From the NCBI GenBank assembly GCA_900073065.1, contig FJOG01000029.1, positions 726,754 through 770,794 of the forward strand: 44,041 bases of DNA, in the 5' to 3' direction. Origin of the DNA: Phialocephala subalpina. Lineage: Eukaryota; Ascomycota; Leotiomycetes; Helotiales; Mollisiaceae. The position numbers and the translations under genes are program-made. The notes below the pieces were generated by a model, which worked only from the letters and a program-made list of their open reading frames with translations, had not been told where the DNA came from and did not search any database. Shown here one piece after another: positions 21,163 through 31,864 of this stretch (within the stretch, counting starts at the first letter, position 1; every line of letters starts with the position of its first letter).

Positions 21163-22279
21163 TTATCCCTTCTGGAAAGCCATCACTGCGTATCTGAAGG
21201 TGCCATTGGCAAATCCTCGCCTCATCGCTCGGAAGGCCTGCATGAAAGCAAGGCCATCTCTGCCTTGCGCAACCGCGAAAGCCCAAAGTGCTGGATTCTG
21301 GATCAAAGCCCAAGAGATGTCCCACGTCTTGGAGACCTGCTTGCTGATATCGAATGGCTCGGCAAAGACTTTCAATCCTGCCTTCTCGGCGAACTCGACG
21401 TAGCCTTTCTGTGTGCAGATCGGAGGAAGCAGCATGCCATCTTCGCACTGCGTCAGTCAACAATCCTCAAGAAGGCTCGGTGCCCTTACCTTCAATCGGA
21501 CTAATATCATCCTTAAACTGCTTTTCCGTCAACCCCTCATCCTTAAACCAGTCCGCAACAACCAACTTCCCACCATCCTTCAACAAAAACTGCGCATTCC
21601 TAAAGAAAAGCTCCTTATTCGGCAAATGGCTCATCGCCTCTGATATCCATACACAATCAAACTTCTCCTCCGTAAAGAAGTCCCCCATCTTCTCAGCATC
21701 AAGCTCGATGAACCTCACCGAGCCATCACCAAGCTTCACAGCTGCATCTGGGGAATCAGGCATCACGCCACCGGCTTCTGCTGTCAACTTGCGGGCGATT
21801 TCGACTTGGCGGCCAGAAATGGTCACTCCTGTTACATTGCATCCGTGATGCTTGGCGAGGTGTCGGCTCGTGCCTCCGATCCCACAACCTACGTCAAGGA
21901 CCGAGCTGCCTTTTGGGAGAGCGGATTTTTGCAAGAGCAGATCGATCAATTGGACTTGGGCTTTCTCTTTGGTGTCTTGGGGAGTGAGGAAGTAGCCGTG
22001 GTGGATGTGCTCGCCCCTGTGCTTTGATTAGCACGTGCTTCTGTACCTGATATATCGACCTCGGGATGTGGACGAGTCGACGAGAGGGATGAAGGGTGGC
22101 CATGGAACATACCAGAGAGAGTAATAGTAGTCGGAAGCGAGCTCGTAATGGTGTCGGATGCGATCTTTGAGGGCATTGAAGGAGATAAAGGGTTCGGGTT
22201 CTGGGATCTCGTAGTCTTCAATCTTCTCCTTGGCCGGGAGCTTGGAGTCGCTTTCACGTGATGTTGTGACGTCTGCCAT
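21163..22279 (-). CDS. SAM-dependent methyltransferase (tocopherol/sterol C-methyltransferase-like)
   Basis: Exons 22279-22113, 22016-21490 and 21440-21163, 323 aa. The upstream TTG frame is rejected for the ATG at 22279 (MADVTTSRES). DRIRHHYELASDYYYSLW is joined by the first intron to GEHIHHGYFLTPQDT, the substrate-side signature shared by gamma-tocopherol and sterol C-24 methyltransferases. Motif I is VLDVGCGIGGTSRHLA (about residues 93-108), followed by VTGVTISGRQVEIARKL. DCVWISEAMSHLPNK and KDGGKLVVADW are motifs post-I to III. The class transfers methyl from S-adenosylmethionine. At 323 aa it is shorter than Erg6 and closer to gamma-tocopherol-methyltransferase-like enzymes, so a small-molecule substrate is likely, but which one cannot be told. 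The second intron ends in the less usual AAG. Frame intact. Confidence 0.82.
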
Positions 22280-22652
22280 GATTGCTGTCTCGTCCCAAGA
22301 AATTGATTTCAACGAAGGTATATATTGTCAATTGAAGAAAACGAATGGATATATAATCAAAAATTGAGGTCGCCGATGAGGTAGATATCTCACGCAGAAA
22401 CGTCTGTGCGACGTTGAGGAGGTTTCGAACTCGAGTACGAAAACGGTCTAGTACGCACCTTGGTCCTGATCTAAGCCCCATTTAGAAACGTTCCTTGGCG
22501 GACCAACCAACATCCGCCCTTCCCAAATGTCACCTCCAAACATCTTTTGTATCAAAAACTTCATGTGTTCATCTCGACAACGACGACTTCCTTTCAATTT
22601 ACGACAATATATGCTGAGCGGCGAACTTAATGGCAGCTGATCCGAACTCGAG
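22280..22652. other. Divergent upstream region of methyltransferase
   Basis: About 370 bp between the methyltransferase start and the possible small gene at 22653. No coding content is recognised. A TATAT run near 22320-22325 and TATATAAT near 22352 could serve either side. Confidence 0.4.
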
Positions 22653-23036
22653 ATGAAAGTCGCTGTGCCCGAGGAAGCCTCACAACGAATTGGTCCCGGC
22701 CCAGGATCGACTCCCTACTGCAACGGCCTTGCGTTTGTATGTTGAATATCTGCGTCTCCTTATTCGTACATCGTGTCTACTCTACAATATTGTGTCTCGG
22801 TGCTTACTTTCCAATTCTAGCCCTCTTCCACTATTCCAATTGCAATCATCCTACCTCCTGCGCAGACTGAGGCACGGCTTAGTACAATCGAGTACATTGA
22901 TCGGCTATCAGCACCTCCAGATCAAGACAATCTACGCGTCCAAGATACGAATGCGAACAGCAGTCTTCCCTTCACGAGAACACTGCCGAAGTCAGACAAT
23001 CTTATTTTAAAATCGTCCCCGCAACATATTGTTTAG
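22653..23036 (+). CDS. Possible small hypothetical protein gene (one intron)
   Basis: ATG at 22653 opens MKVAVPEEASQRIGPGPGST...GLAF (28 codons) up to a GTATGT donor at 22737. An acceptor TTCTAG at 22820 joins in phase to PSSTIPIAIILPPAQTEARL and 52 more codons, ending TAG at 23036, 99 aa in all. Support is the good splice sites, a phase-0 match and sensible codon use; the family is not recognised. A further open stretch at about 23263-23617, with SAHLNETDQPNEFNDSSC, could be a later exon of the same gene or unrelated. It could equally be chance. Confidence 0.3.
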
Positions 23037-23730
23037 CCATCTTGGCCCCCTCCTGTTGGTCTGTGCGAGTCCTTGACCAACGAACGCTCTTTGGATTGAT
23101 TCTGCAATTGCTCGAATTCAATCATTACGCGACGCCTCCAATCGCGTCTTTGCTACAAAATGCTGCTGTTGAAGGACTTTAGCGCTTAGACCTGCATCAT
23201 GCATTACTGTCGACGTCGCCGCTTCGCTGCAGCGGCGCAGCCTCCTCACGTGTCCGATGCGAGGTCAGCAACGATAACGACGAGACCACAAGCGCGCACC
23301 TGAATGAGACAGATCAACCCAACGAGTTTAACGACTCGTCTTGTAGTGCAGATGCGGAAGGTTGTGCTTTGTTTTTGTACCAATCAACATTGCGTTGTGT
23401 TTACTCTTGTCTTAGTCCGCGAGCACAACGCCGACAACAAAGCATTCATCCGGCAACGTCTCTCTATCGCAATCTTCACTCCTATCGAAACTCACGATAT
23501 TGTCACTATGGCTTGCATGAACACAGCCTCTTCACTCCGATTCCATCTGCCCATTCGCATATTCGCAACCAACCCGCAGCGAGATATCGGAAGATATCAG
23601 ACGCCACTTGCGATTAAGATAGGTGAAAGCATTGAAGGGACCTATGAGCGAGACAAGAATGACCCGCGGAGCGGTTCGTCCCGCAAATATTGACCGAGGA
23701 CTGCAGCTTCAGGATGCCTTTTGTGAAGTT

Positions 23731-23763
23731 TTGGGGTCCTATTGGGGTCCTATTGGGGTCCAT
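23731..23763 (+). repeat. Three tandem 11-bp units upstream of Ppo
   Basis: Two copies of TTGGGGTCCTA and a third ending CCAT, about 240-270 bp before the start codon. They could be a reiterated protein-binding site. Confidence 0.7.
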
Positions 23764-23900
23764 GTGGTGATGCATCCTTCTTGAGGTGAACGCGAGCGGC
23801 GTAGTTTGAGATAGGTGGAATGGTCAAGGCTCAGGTCATCGAGACCTTTGCACACAATGGAATCAATAAGACCCCCAATGCATTTGAGGAAACCATTCGC

Positions 23901-23910
23901 CTATATATCA
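23901..23910 (+). promoter_or_regulatory. TATA box of the Ppo gene
   Basis: CTATATATCA lies about 95 bp upstream of the ATG at 24000. Confidence 0.5.
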
Positions 23911-23999
23911 TGCCTCCGACCACACGAACCGTGCCAGGTAGGAAATTAAAGCACTACCACTACTTACTCAGTTGAAGCGAGACCAAAAAGATCACCACC

Positions 24000-26900
24000 A
24001 TGTCTCAATTGGGCGGCATCGCTCTCCCACCTCGACCGTCCCTGGCGTCCCGCTTGTCAGGTGTAGCTCAAGCCCTTTCACGTTCCGTCTCCACTCCTCC
24101 GAAGTACGCGTACAGCCCTGGCAACAATGACAACACCAAACAAACAGGTCTCCTCCAAGATCTCCAAGCTCTCGGCTTCCAAGATGCTCAAACCATGGTT
24201 ATGTTTCTAAATACCACTGCCACAGGCGTTGACGACGATAACGACTTGCTTCTTGAGAGAATGATCCAAATGCTTTCCAAGCTTCCCCCTCACTCCCACG
24301 AAGGTAAACAGATGACCGATGGTCTCATCAACCAGCTATGGAGCGGCTTGGAACACCCTCCTAAGTCATCCCTTGGAAAAGAATATCGATATCGCGAACC
24401 AGATGGGTCATGCAACAATATCCGGGACCCTCAGCTAGGAGCTGCCAACACGCCGTATGCTCGTTCGATGCCACCTATGGTGTTTCAAAGCCCAGATCTA
24501 CCAGGCCCAGAGTCTCTGTTTGATCTATTGATGGCTAGGGGTGACGACTTCGAGCCGCATCCAAATGGCATCTCGAGCATGTTGTTTTACCTGGCGGCTA
24601 TCATCACACACGACATCTTCCAGACAGTAAGCTTGCAACCATATATCACATCAGATCTTTCTGATCACGCTATTCTAGGACTCCAAAGACTTCAACATCA
24701 ACACCACCTCCTCGTATCTTGACCTCTCTCCCCTGTACGGTAGGAATCTGGAGGAACAGAGGATCATGAGGACATTCAAAGATGGTTTGCTCAAGCCGGA
24801 CTGTTTCAGCTCAAAACGGCTGTTAGGACTTCCGCCCGGATGTGGCGTCTTCTTGATCATGTTCAATCGCTTCCATAATTATACCGCCTCGCAGCTCGCT
24901 AGGTCGGACCACCCTACCAATTCCGACCGAATCTATTCAGCAAAGACTAATTAAGTAACAGCATCAACGAAGGCGGGCAATTCACCAAACCAGGATCATA
25001 CGCAACCGGCATGAAAGCTGAGAGCGCCTGGCTGAAATACGATAACGATCTCTTTCAAACAGCTCGCCTGATCACGTGCGGTCTATACGTCAACATCGTC
25101 ATGAAGGATTATGTTCGCACGATTCTCGCTCTCAATCGAACTGATTCAGTCTGGGGTCTTGACCCTCGCACTAAGGAAGGCAAAAATATGTTCAGCAATC
25201 CTGCACCAGAGGCAACTGGCAGCCAAGTATCGGTTGAGTTCAACCTCATCTACCGCTGGCACAGTGCACTGTCTCAGAAAGACGAGAACTGGACAGAGAA
25301 AGAATTCAAAAATCTCCTCGGCGGTAAAGACCCCGCAACTGCGCCGATGCATGAAGTCCTTGCCGCCATGGGGAGATGGGAGTCTATGTTGCCGGAATGG
25401 CCTGAAGCGAGACCATTCGCGGGACTTGCTCGCAACGCCGATGGCACATACGACGATGAAAGTCTCGTCAAAATGCTGCAAGAATCCATCCAGGACATCG
25501 CCGGTACCTTTGGAGCCAACAAAATCCCCAATTGTCTAAGAACAGTCGAGATCTTGGGCATTATTCAAGCAAGGCATTGGAATGTCGCGACGTTGAACGA
25601 GTTTCGGACACACTTTGGACTCACCAAACACGAAACTTTTGAGGACATAAATCCGGACCCAGAAGTGGCAATGAAACTCATGCAACTTTATGACAGCCCA
25701 GATTCTGTTGAGCTCTATCCGGGACTGATAGCCGAGAAGCCAAAGCCGCCGATGAGCCCTGGAAGTGGATTATGTGTGAACTTTACTACGAGCAGAGCCA
25801 TCCTCTCAGACGCCGTCGCTTTGGTCCGTGGTGACAGGTTCTATACTATCGATTACACTCCAAAGAATTTAACAAATTGGGGGTATGCATTCCCTCGTTC
25901 CCTCCTGAGGTTCGATACTGACAGATCATAGATACAACGAAGTCGACTCCGACGTCAAGGTGAACCAAGGCCAAGTGATGCACAAACTCATTTTCCGCGC
26001 GTTCCCCAACCACTTCCGCCAGAACAGCATCTACGCGCATTTTCCCTTTGTGACCCCGTCCGAGAACTTCGTCATCCTAGATAAGCTTGGGACATCGACA
26101 CAATATTCTTGGGCGTCGCCATCTAAGCGAGGACATGTGGTTGTTATCGAATCCTACAAAGCGGTCACCCAAATACTAGAGAACAAGAAAGACTTCAGAA
26201 TAACTGGGGGTGAAGCGATCGAGTTCGAAACGGCTCAGCCGGATGGGTCATACGCGAGGGACTTCTGCCTAGGTGGGGACGAGGAGGCAAACTCTGCCAG
26301 CCGTATTCATGTCCGGAAGGCATTATATGCATCAGGCTGGTTCAAAGAGATCTCCACATACAACTTGGAGATCACACAGCTCTTATTAGAGAGTAATAGC
26401 TTCAAGATCGGTCCTAGGACTCGAGAGGTAGACATCATTCGCGACGTGATTGGCTTAGCCAATACACGCTTCGTCTCTGCACTCTACAACCTACCGCTGA
26501 AGAACAAAGAAAATCCACATGGCATCTACACTGAACAAGAGATGTACATGGTTCTCCTCACCGCATTCTCGGCAATCTTCTTCGATGCCGATATCGCTCA
26601 ATCATTCAAACTTCGAAACATCGCAAGGGAGCTAGCACAGCAACTGGGTCAATTGGTCATGGCGAATGCGGAAGTGGTGTCGAAGACTAGTTATGTCTCT
26701 GGCTTCTTCTCGCGATTCAGCAAGCCAATCAAGCCTTCAACGAAACCGTCTTTGCTCTCGTATGGCAATCACATGATTCGGCGACTGCTGGAAAAGGGCA
26801 AAAGTGTTGAGGAGTCGGTGTGGGGGACAATTATGCCTATGACGGCCACTGTAGTCGCAACACAGACGCAGACTATGTCACAATGCTTAGATTATTATCT

Positions 26901-27691
26901 TGAAGACGGGAAGGAGCATCTTCCACAGTTGTACAGGCTTGCACACTTAGGTACCAAGGAAGCAGATGAGCTGCTGATGCGATAGTAAGTCCCAACTTTT
27001 CACAATCATCAACTATTCTATGCGAAGCATATTAACAATAAATAGCATGCTTGAAGGCTGTCGTCTTCGCGGCACTGTCGCCATCTACCGTGACCTTGCC
27101 ACCGATCAAACCATTGCCGACTACCATCCTCATTCTCCTCCCTCGGACTCGTCTAATCCTAATCCTCAACCAACCACCAAGACCCACGTCCTCAAATCCG
27201 GAACACGCCTCCTCCTAAACCTCTCTACCGCATCCCGCGACCCAACAATCTTCCCCTCCTCGTCCACCGTCCGCCTCGACCGCCCCCTAGATTCTTACAT
27301 CCACTACGGCTGGGGTCCTCACCAATGTCTCGGTATGGAAGCCAGTCGTGCGGCTTTGACTGCGATGTTCAAAAGTATTGTTGGGTTGAAAGGGTTGAGA
27401 AGGGCTCCTGGGTCGAGGGGGAGGGTTAAGAGTATGCCTGCTAGGGTTTGGAATGGGCAGGTTGGGAATGGGCAGGTTGGGAATGGGCAGGTTGGGAATG
27501 GGCAGGTTGGGAATGGGCAGGTTGGGAATGGGCAGGTTGGGAATGGGCAGGTTGGGAATGTGGTTGTTGGAAGTGGGCATGAGAGGGAGGATAGGGATGG
27601 GGAGTTGGAGGGCTTGAGGGTATATATGACGGCTGATCAGAGCAGTTATTGGCCGTTGCCAAGTACGATGAAGGTTAGGTGGGATGCTTGA
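24000..27691 (+). CDS. Psi-factor-producing oxygenase: fatty-acid heme dioxygenase / P450 fusion
   Basis: Five exons: 24000-24626, 24679-24902, 24962-25882, 25932-26984, 27046-27691; 3471 nt, 1156 aa, in frame. The N-terminal cyclooxygenase-like half has the distal heme His in ITHDIFQT (about 203), SSYLDLSPLYGR, and the catalytic Tyr/proximal His pair YRWH (about 380-383), matching Tyr374 and His377 of Aspergillus PpoA. The C-terminal P450 half has YGWGPHQCLGME, so the heme-thiolate Cys (about 1036) is kept, unlike PpoC. Such enzymes oxidise linoleic and oleic acid to hydroperoxides and isomerise them to diols that act as sporulation signals. Two oddities: the I-helix motif usually ANQxQ reads ATQTQ (T901), and after the heme Cys there is an in-frame NGQVG minisatellite. 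Introns are small and canonical except a GTCGGA donor at 24903. Confidence 0.9.
27452..27556 (+). repeat. Coding minisatellite, seven 15-bp units (NGQVG)n
   Basis: Seven exact copies of AATGGGCAGGTTGGG, 105 bp, inside the last exon of the Ppo gene, with a degenerate eighth unit (27557-27571). It encodes seven NGQVG repeats in a loop between the heme-binding segment and the final beta region. The unit is a multiple of three, so copy-number change keeps the frame. Confidence 0.95.
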
Positions 27692-28927
27692 GAGCTCAGC
27701 ATTCCTGGACTTTGTTGTCCATAGTGTTTGTCTCAACTAGTCGCGGTCTTTCTCCGTCTTGTTCTTTAGTATTTGATTTGCATTCCTCAATTTTGGAACG
27801 ATGTTCTTCTCAACTGAGTTCATTCAGTGGCATCGCATCGTAAAGTCGATGTCCCTCGACAGCCGGAACTTCCATGCAATCTACGTGTCTCGATTAGCAA
27901 TCATCAGGGCAGTGGGAGATTGCATAGCGAGACCCTTAACTCTCGGCTGCATACTTCCCATATTTACATATATCAATTTCGTTAATGCATGTTTGTTGCA
28001 TCTTAGATCCCTCAAATTTGCGCGAACGTCCTCGATTAAGTCATCCGGCTTAGTGGATTACTAGCCGAGCACATCCTGCAGAGGCAAAAAATTAAAAACA
28101 GGCGTCCCGTCGCGATTTCCATGCTGCTGGGCCTGGATTCACGCCACCTTCTCACGGCGGCCGCTTTGCTTGAAACCTCTCAAAGTTTCTCAAAGCGGAG
28201 CGAGCAAAGCAGGATACATTATTCATCGATGCCAACGAAAACGTAAGAGAAGCTGAAAGCAAACCTTCTTGGGGCCTTTCATGGATGAGGCTTGAGGTCA
28301 CTCTGCACTTGGCATCTTCTAAGGAGTTTAGTATCCAAAATCCTCAAAGACCATTGTGGAAGAGGATCAATGGAGGAAGCTAATAGGTTTGCTTTCCTCC
28401 AAACGTAAGAGACATGCAGTGTCGGCCTCACTATTTTAGTTATTCGAAGGCTAAAGCTCCAATTAATTCAAACATCCAAATCATGCCCCCGGCATCAAAG
28501 TGAAGGTGTTTAACTTAGCGAGCGGCAGATGGCACCTAATTGGGTGTTCGGGAGAAAGTTGGAGGCCAAAAACACCCCGTAAATGCACAAACGGAAATCC
28601 CGGCAAATATCAACACAGCTCCCGGTGGGTGAAATAGAGAAAGAATGTTATCGCGAAGATAGCAATTAAGGCACGCAATAGGTTCCCCTCAATGGAGCTG
28701 CTTCCCACGTCCCGAGCGAGAATTTCCACAGTTTCTCAAATTTCCTCACCAAGGAAGCGCCGGAGAAGCTTCGCGGGGACCGCATTGGGGCCGCATCGGG
28801 TTGTTTTATTGCCAAGTGAAATTCGTGACACACTCTTTGGAGTGTCCAAAGTCCTCGAAGTCACTGATATCGATTTGATGTACCAAAGACGGCAATTTTA
28901 TCGTCGAGCTCTGGATTTGCCATTGCA
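27692..28927. other. Gene-poor stretch after Ppo
   Basis: About 1.2 kb. An ATG-initiated 103-codon frame at 28692-29003 (+) overlaps possible minus-strand coding and has no recognised domain. TTGGAGGCC occurs near 28549. Otherwise nothing supported. Confidence 0.4.
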
Positions 28928-29640
28928 TCATTCATGTATTGCTGGCCGTCTTGACTGGATCTCTCGGAGCGCATCAGGGAGAGGTAAAGCAAGTATGGCT
29001 TGATATTGCCCAGGATACCCGTCATGAATAGGAGATGTGCGAGGAGGCAAGGAAGACGGGAGTCCCGAAACCGGACTCGATGAAGGCGATTCTAAAACTA
29101 CATCAGCGAAGTGTTCGATCGAATCTCTGTCCTGTCTCAAGAGATTGAAAGCTTGGCCGTACTTACGAGCATCTTGCTTGAAGCATCTCTATGTAGTCAA
29201 ATATAACATTAAACCTCGTCTGCATCGCTAAAGTCGCCGCAGGAACCAGCACAATTTGATTCAAGACATCCATCGAACTAGAACTGTACTCTGTCGTCGG
29301 CATTTCAGTGATCTCCTCCAGCGCCCTCGTATATAGATGGCCATCTCGGCAGGACACTCTCATCCCCAGCCACCTCCGTCTCCCAATACTTCTTGATTTT
29401 CCAGGTTGGAACCTTGAGCGCCCCTATGCTAATCCGCCAAAGTTTTCAGGAATGGCGTGTTCGCTGGCGTAGTATGCTGCGGATGTGGTCATCGACATTG
29501 ACATGGACATACCTGACATTAACGACGTCTCAGTTGTGCAGTTAAGGTTGGCGCCAGAAATGGAATTGAAGTAGGCTAGCCACAGGCTGGGCCGTACCAT
29601 TCGAATCCATAACCGAGGAATTTAGAGCTCGTCAGATTTA
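28928..29640 (-). pseudogene. Possible degraded coding region, unrecognised
   Basis: The minus strand gives a run of protein-like segments broken by frame changes. MDSNGTAQPVASLLQF begins near 29617, then SGANLNCTTETSLMSG, then HAIPENFGGLA, then GALKVPTWKIKKYWETEVAG. Next comes ITEMPTTEYSSSSMDVLNQI, running on to TRFNVIFDYIEMLQARC, followed by a GTAAGT donor near 29168. A last segment, ESPSSSPVSGLPSSLPPRT, ends at 28928. Some changes could be introns (for example GTATGT near 29512), others look like indels. No family is recognised. It could be a decayed gene or a genuine multi-exon gene that I cannot resolve. Confidence 0.28.
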
Positions 29641-31864
29641 GAAGAGTGAATGAAGTAAATAAGGACAAGGAAAAACGGGAGTAGGTGTATATTCGTGATA
29701 TCGTCGTCCATGGGAATACTAATTTACTCGTTGCGAGTGAAGCACGGAACTTGAACGTGGAATAAGAGTCGGGGAGAGGGTCGTCCTCTGATGTCTGCAC
29801 ACCGGGACTCTGTATTTTATTTGTCGCTCTAAAAACGTGTACAGGAACGAATGGTTCACTTTGGCAGTCAAACCCGCTCCCGCACACCAACTGCCAGGGC
29901 CTTGGATTTTCCCACCCAGACGCACGTCACCATCACATCGATTTCCTTCGCGTAAACGATCTCTAAGAGAATCAAAATAGGTCTGATTTGATATGAAATG
30001 AAAAGGGTACTGCGGGAGTGGTACAATATATCTGTTTGTCTTTAAACTTGAGCCAAGGGGTCGATGTCTCAAAAAGTGAAGTCACGGGCCCATCTCTAGG
30101 CAATTGATGCCTTGATATTGGAGGCCGCGAATTTTCCTGAGGCATCAAGTGTGCGAAATCCACAGGGCTGTAGTCCTTCTTAGTTTTCTCTCGTGTTCTT
30201 TGATTCGTTCAGTAGGAATACGTTAGAGGCTGGAAAGAGCTGCACAATTGCTGTACTTCGCCCCCTTGGTCTCGCTTAATTCTGCAACCCCTTGAGATCT
30301 TGCCAATCGCTTCTTCGATGCCCACCAAATTTGGAGGCGATGTTAATTGATGCGATGGCAGCAAAGACATGAAGGACGGCATGACTGGTCAACCAAAAGT
30401 TCGAAATCCGTAAAGTGAAGATGCCCATCTCGACTTATGCCGAGATTTCATTGGCTCGATGACCACTGCAAAAGTCTACACTGTGTATTCATTGTGAAGG
30501 CAGATACGATCAACTGAGTTGATTAGAAATCAATAAGATCCTCATTTATGTAGGAAGACCGTGCGATATGGTCACTCGGTTCAATAGGTTTTGGGTCGAT
30601 GGCAAAGACAACCCACGTGACCAATGCGCTTCTCAAACATGACGTTAAGTTCTATTCCCGAGGTGCTACGGTAGTGGAAATCATTTGAAGACATCTTTTA
30701 CATAATGTCAAACTTGAACAGACACTCTTCAACCTCTCTCGTGAGGTGCTGATCATGCAACAAATTGACGAACCAATCACGGCTTCATATCTCGAATATT
30801 GCACAAAGCCCATTTACTGATTTCCGCTACTCGAAAGCTCCCATGATTGGTTCAAGATTGAATCCAGAACAGAGCCGCATGAACACGGCCTCCAATCTCG
30901 AATTCTGCGCCCGCCTAGTGCGCGGCTTTGTCCTTCGGCTTGCAAAAGGGGGAACCAACCACAACTTGCCATTTCACAAGTTGGCAATGCAAGTTTTGAA
31001 AATTTGGGACCTTTTGCACTGGTCATGACTGGGTGTACCTGCGTTCAGTGGCAGCTGAACCTTGTTGAACGGCCTCCAACTCTGTCGCCCTCGGCCCACG
31101 AGGGGGTTGTCATCTCAACGACCAGAAAGCGACGCGAGCTCCTCAGTCTGTCTTCAATTTTGAACCGACGTCATGGCACATTTGGCGAGACGGTGCAGAC
31201 TATCAAGAAATCAGCAAGTGAAAGCATTCCTCAAATAATAAGCACGTTCTCAAGCTCGAAGAGCAGGTGAACACTTCTTCTTTAGCGAGCCAATGACAAT
31301 GTCCCATTCCACACCTCAACCAAAGCCCATCTGAGAATTTCGAACACTTCAAACCCTCAAGAGATTGGCTGGGGGGAACTCCTTTTAAAGCCAACAGGTG
31401 GCCACAGTCAAGTCAGCCTGGCCTCCAACTTAGAAAGCCTGACGCGAGGCTCTTCTCGCTCATCGAGGGCACAGCCAAGCCTCGTCCAATCATTGTCCGC
31501 TGTAGGCGAGGGCCCAGCGGCAAGCTGAAAAAGAAATGCAAAGACTTAAGAGGACTGGCGCGTACTCAGCCCCGTTGGAGGCCAAAGCCGCGTCACCTCG
31601 CGTATAAAGATGGTTTTGATTGGGTAGTGGACGTGTTGGAATTGGGGAAACTTATGGGAGGGAAGAGGGGTTTGAAGGGGTATGATTAGTTGCGACTTGA
31701 AAGGTAGAGGGGTGATAATGTTTTTCTCTTTCATGAACAAGTGCTTTAATTCTCTTTCAGATTACGGTACTTTATGGCTCCAGAATGTGCGTGAATAGCA
31801 GAAGACTCGCGGTAAGAAGTTGTGTATAAGTCGAAAGAGAATCAAAATGCCTGTGTATTCTCAC
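29641..31864. other. Long gene-free region
   Basis: About 2.2 kb. All open frames are short and without recognisable domains. The 9-mer TTGGAGGCC occurs on one strand or the other near 30117, 30886, 31069, 31421 and 31576. A TAAGCGAGACCAAGGGGG segment (minus strand, 30278-30261) repeats one seen at 15332. This stretch probably holds the 3' flank of the SNF2 gene and old repeat remnants. Confidence 0.4.

Larger units (their letters stand above)
23037..23999. other. Upstream region of the Ppo gene
   Basis: About 960 bp. An open stretch around 23263-23617 reads as an acidic low-complexity segment but has no start or splice support. An 11-bp unit TTGGGGTCCTA occurs three times at 23731-23763 (third copy diverged). 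A TATA-like CTATATATCA lies at 23901-23910, about 95 bp before the Ppo ATG. Confidence 0.45.

Noticed and set aside
21806..22027. Plus-strand frame over the methyltransferase
   Set aside because: Complement of the exon carrying SAM motif I; a shadow.
27287..27736. Minus-strand repeat-rich frame (NLPIP repeats)
   Set aside because: It is the complement of the Ppo minisatellite; the plus-strand reading completes the P450 domain in frame.
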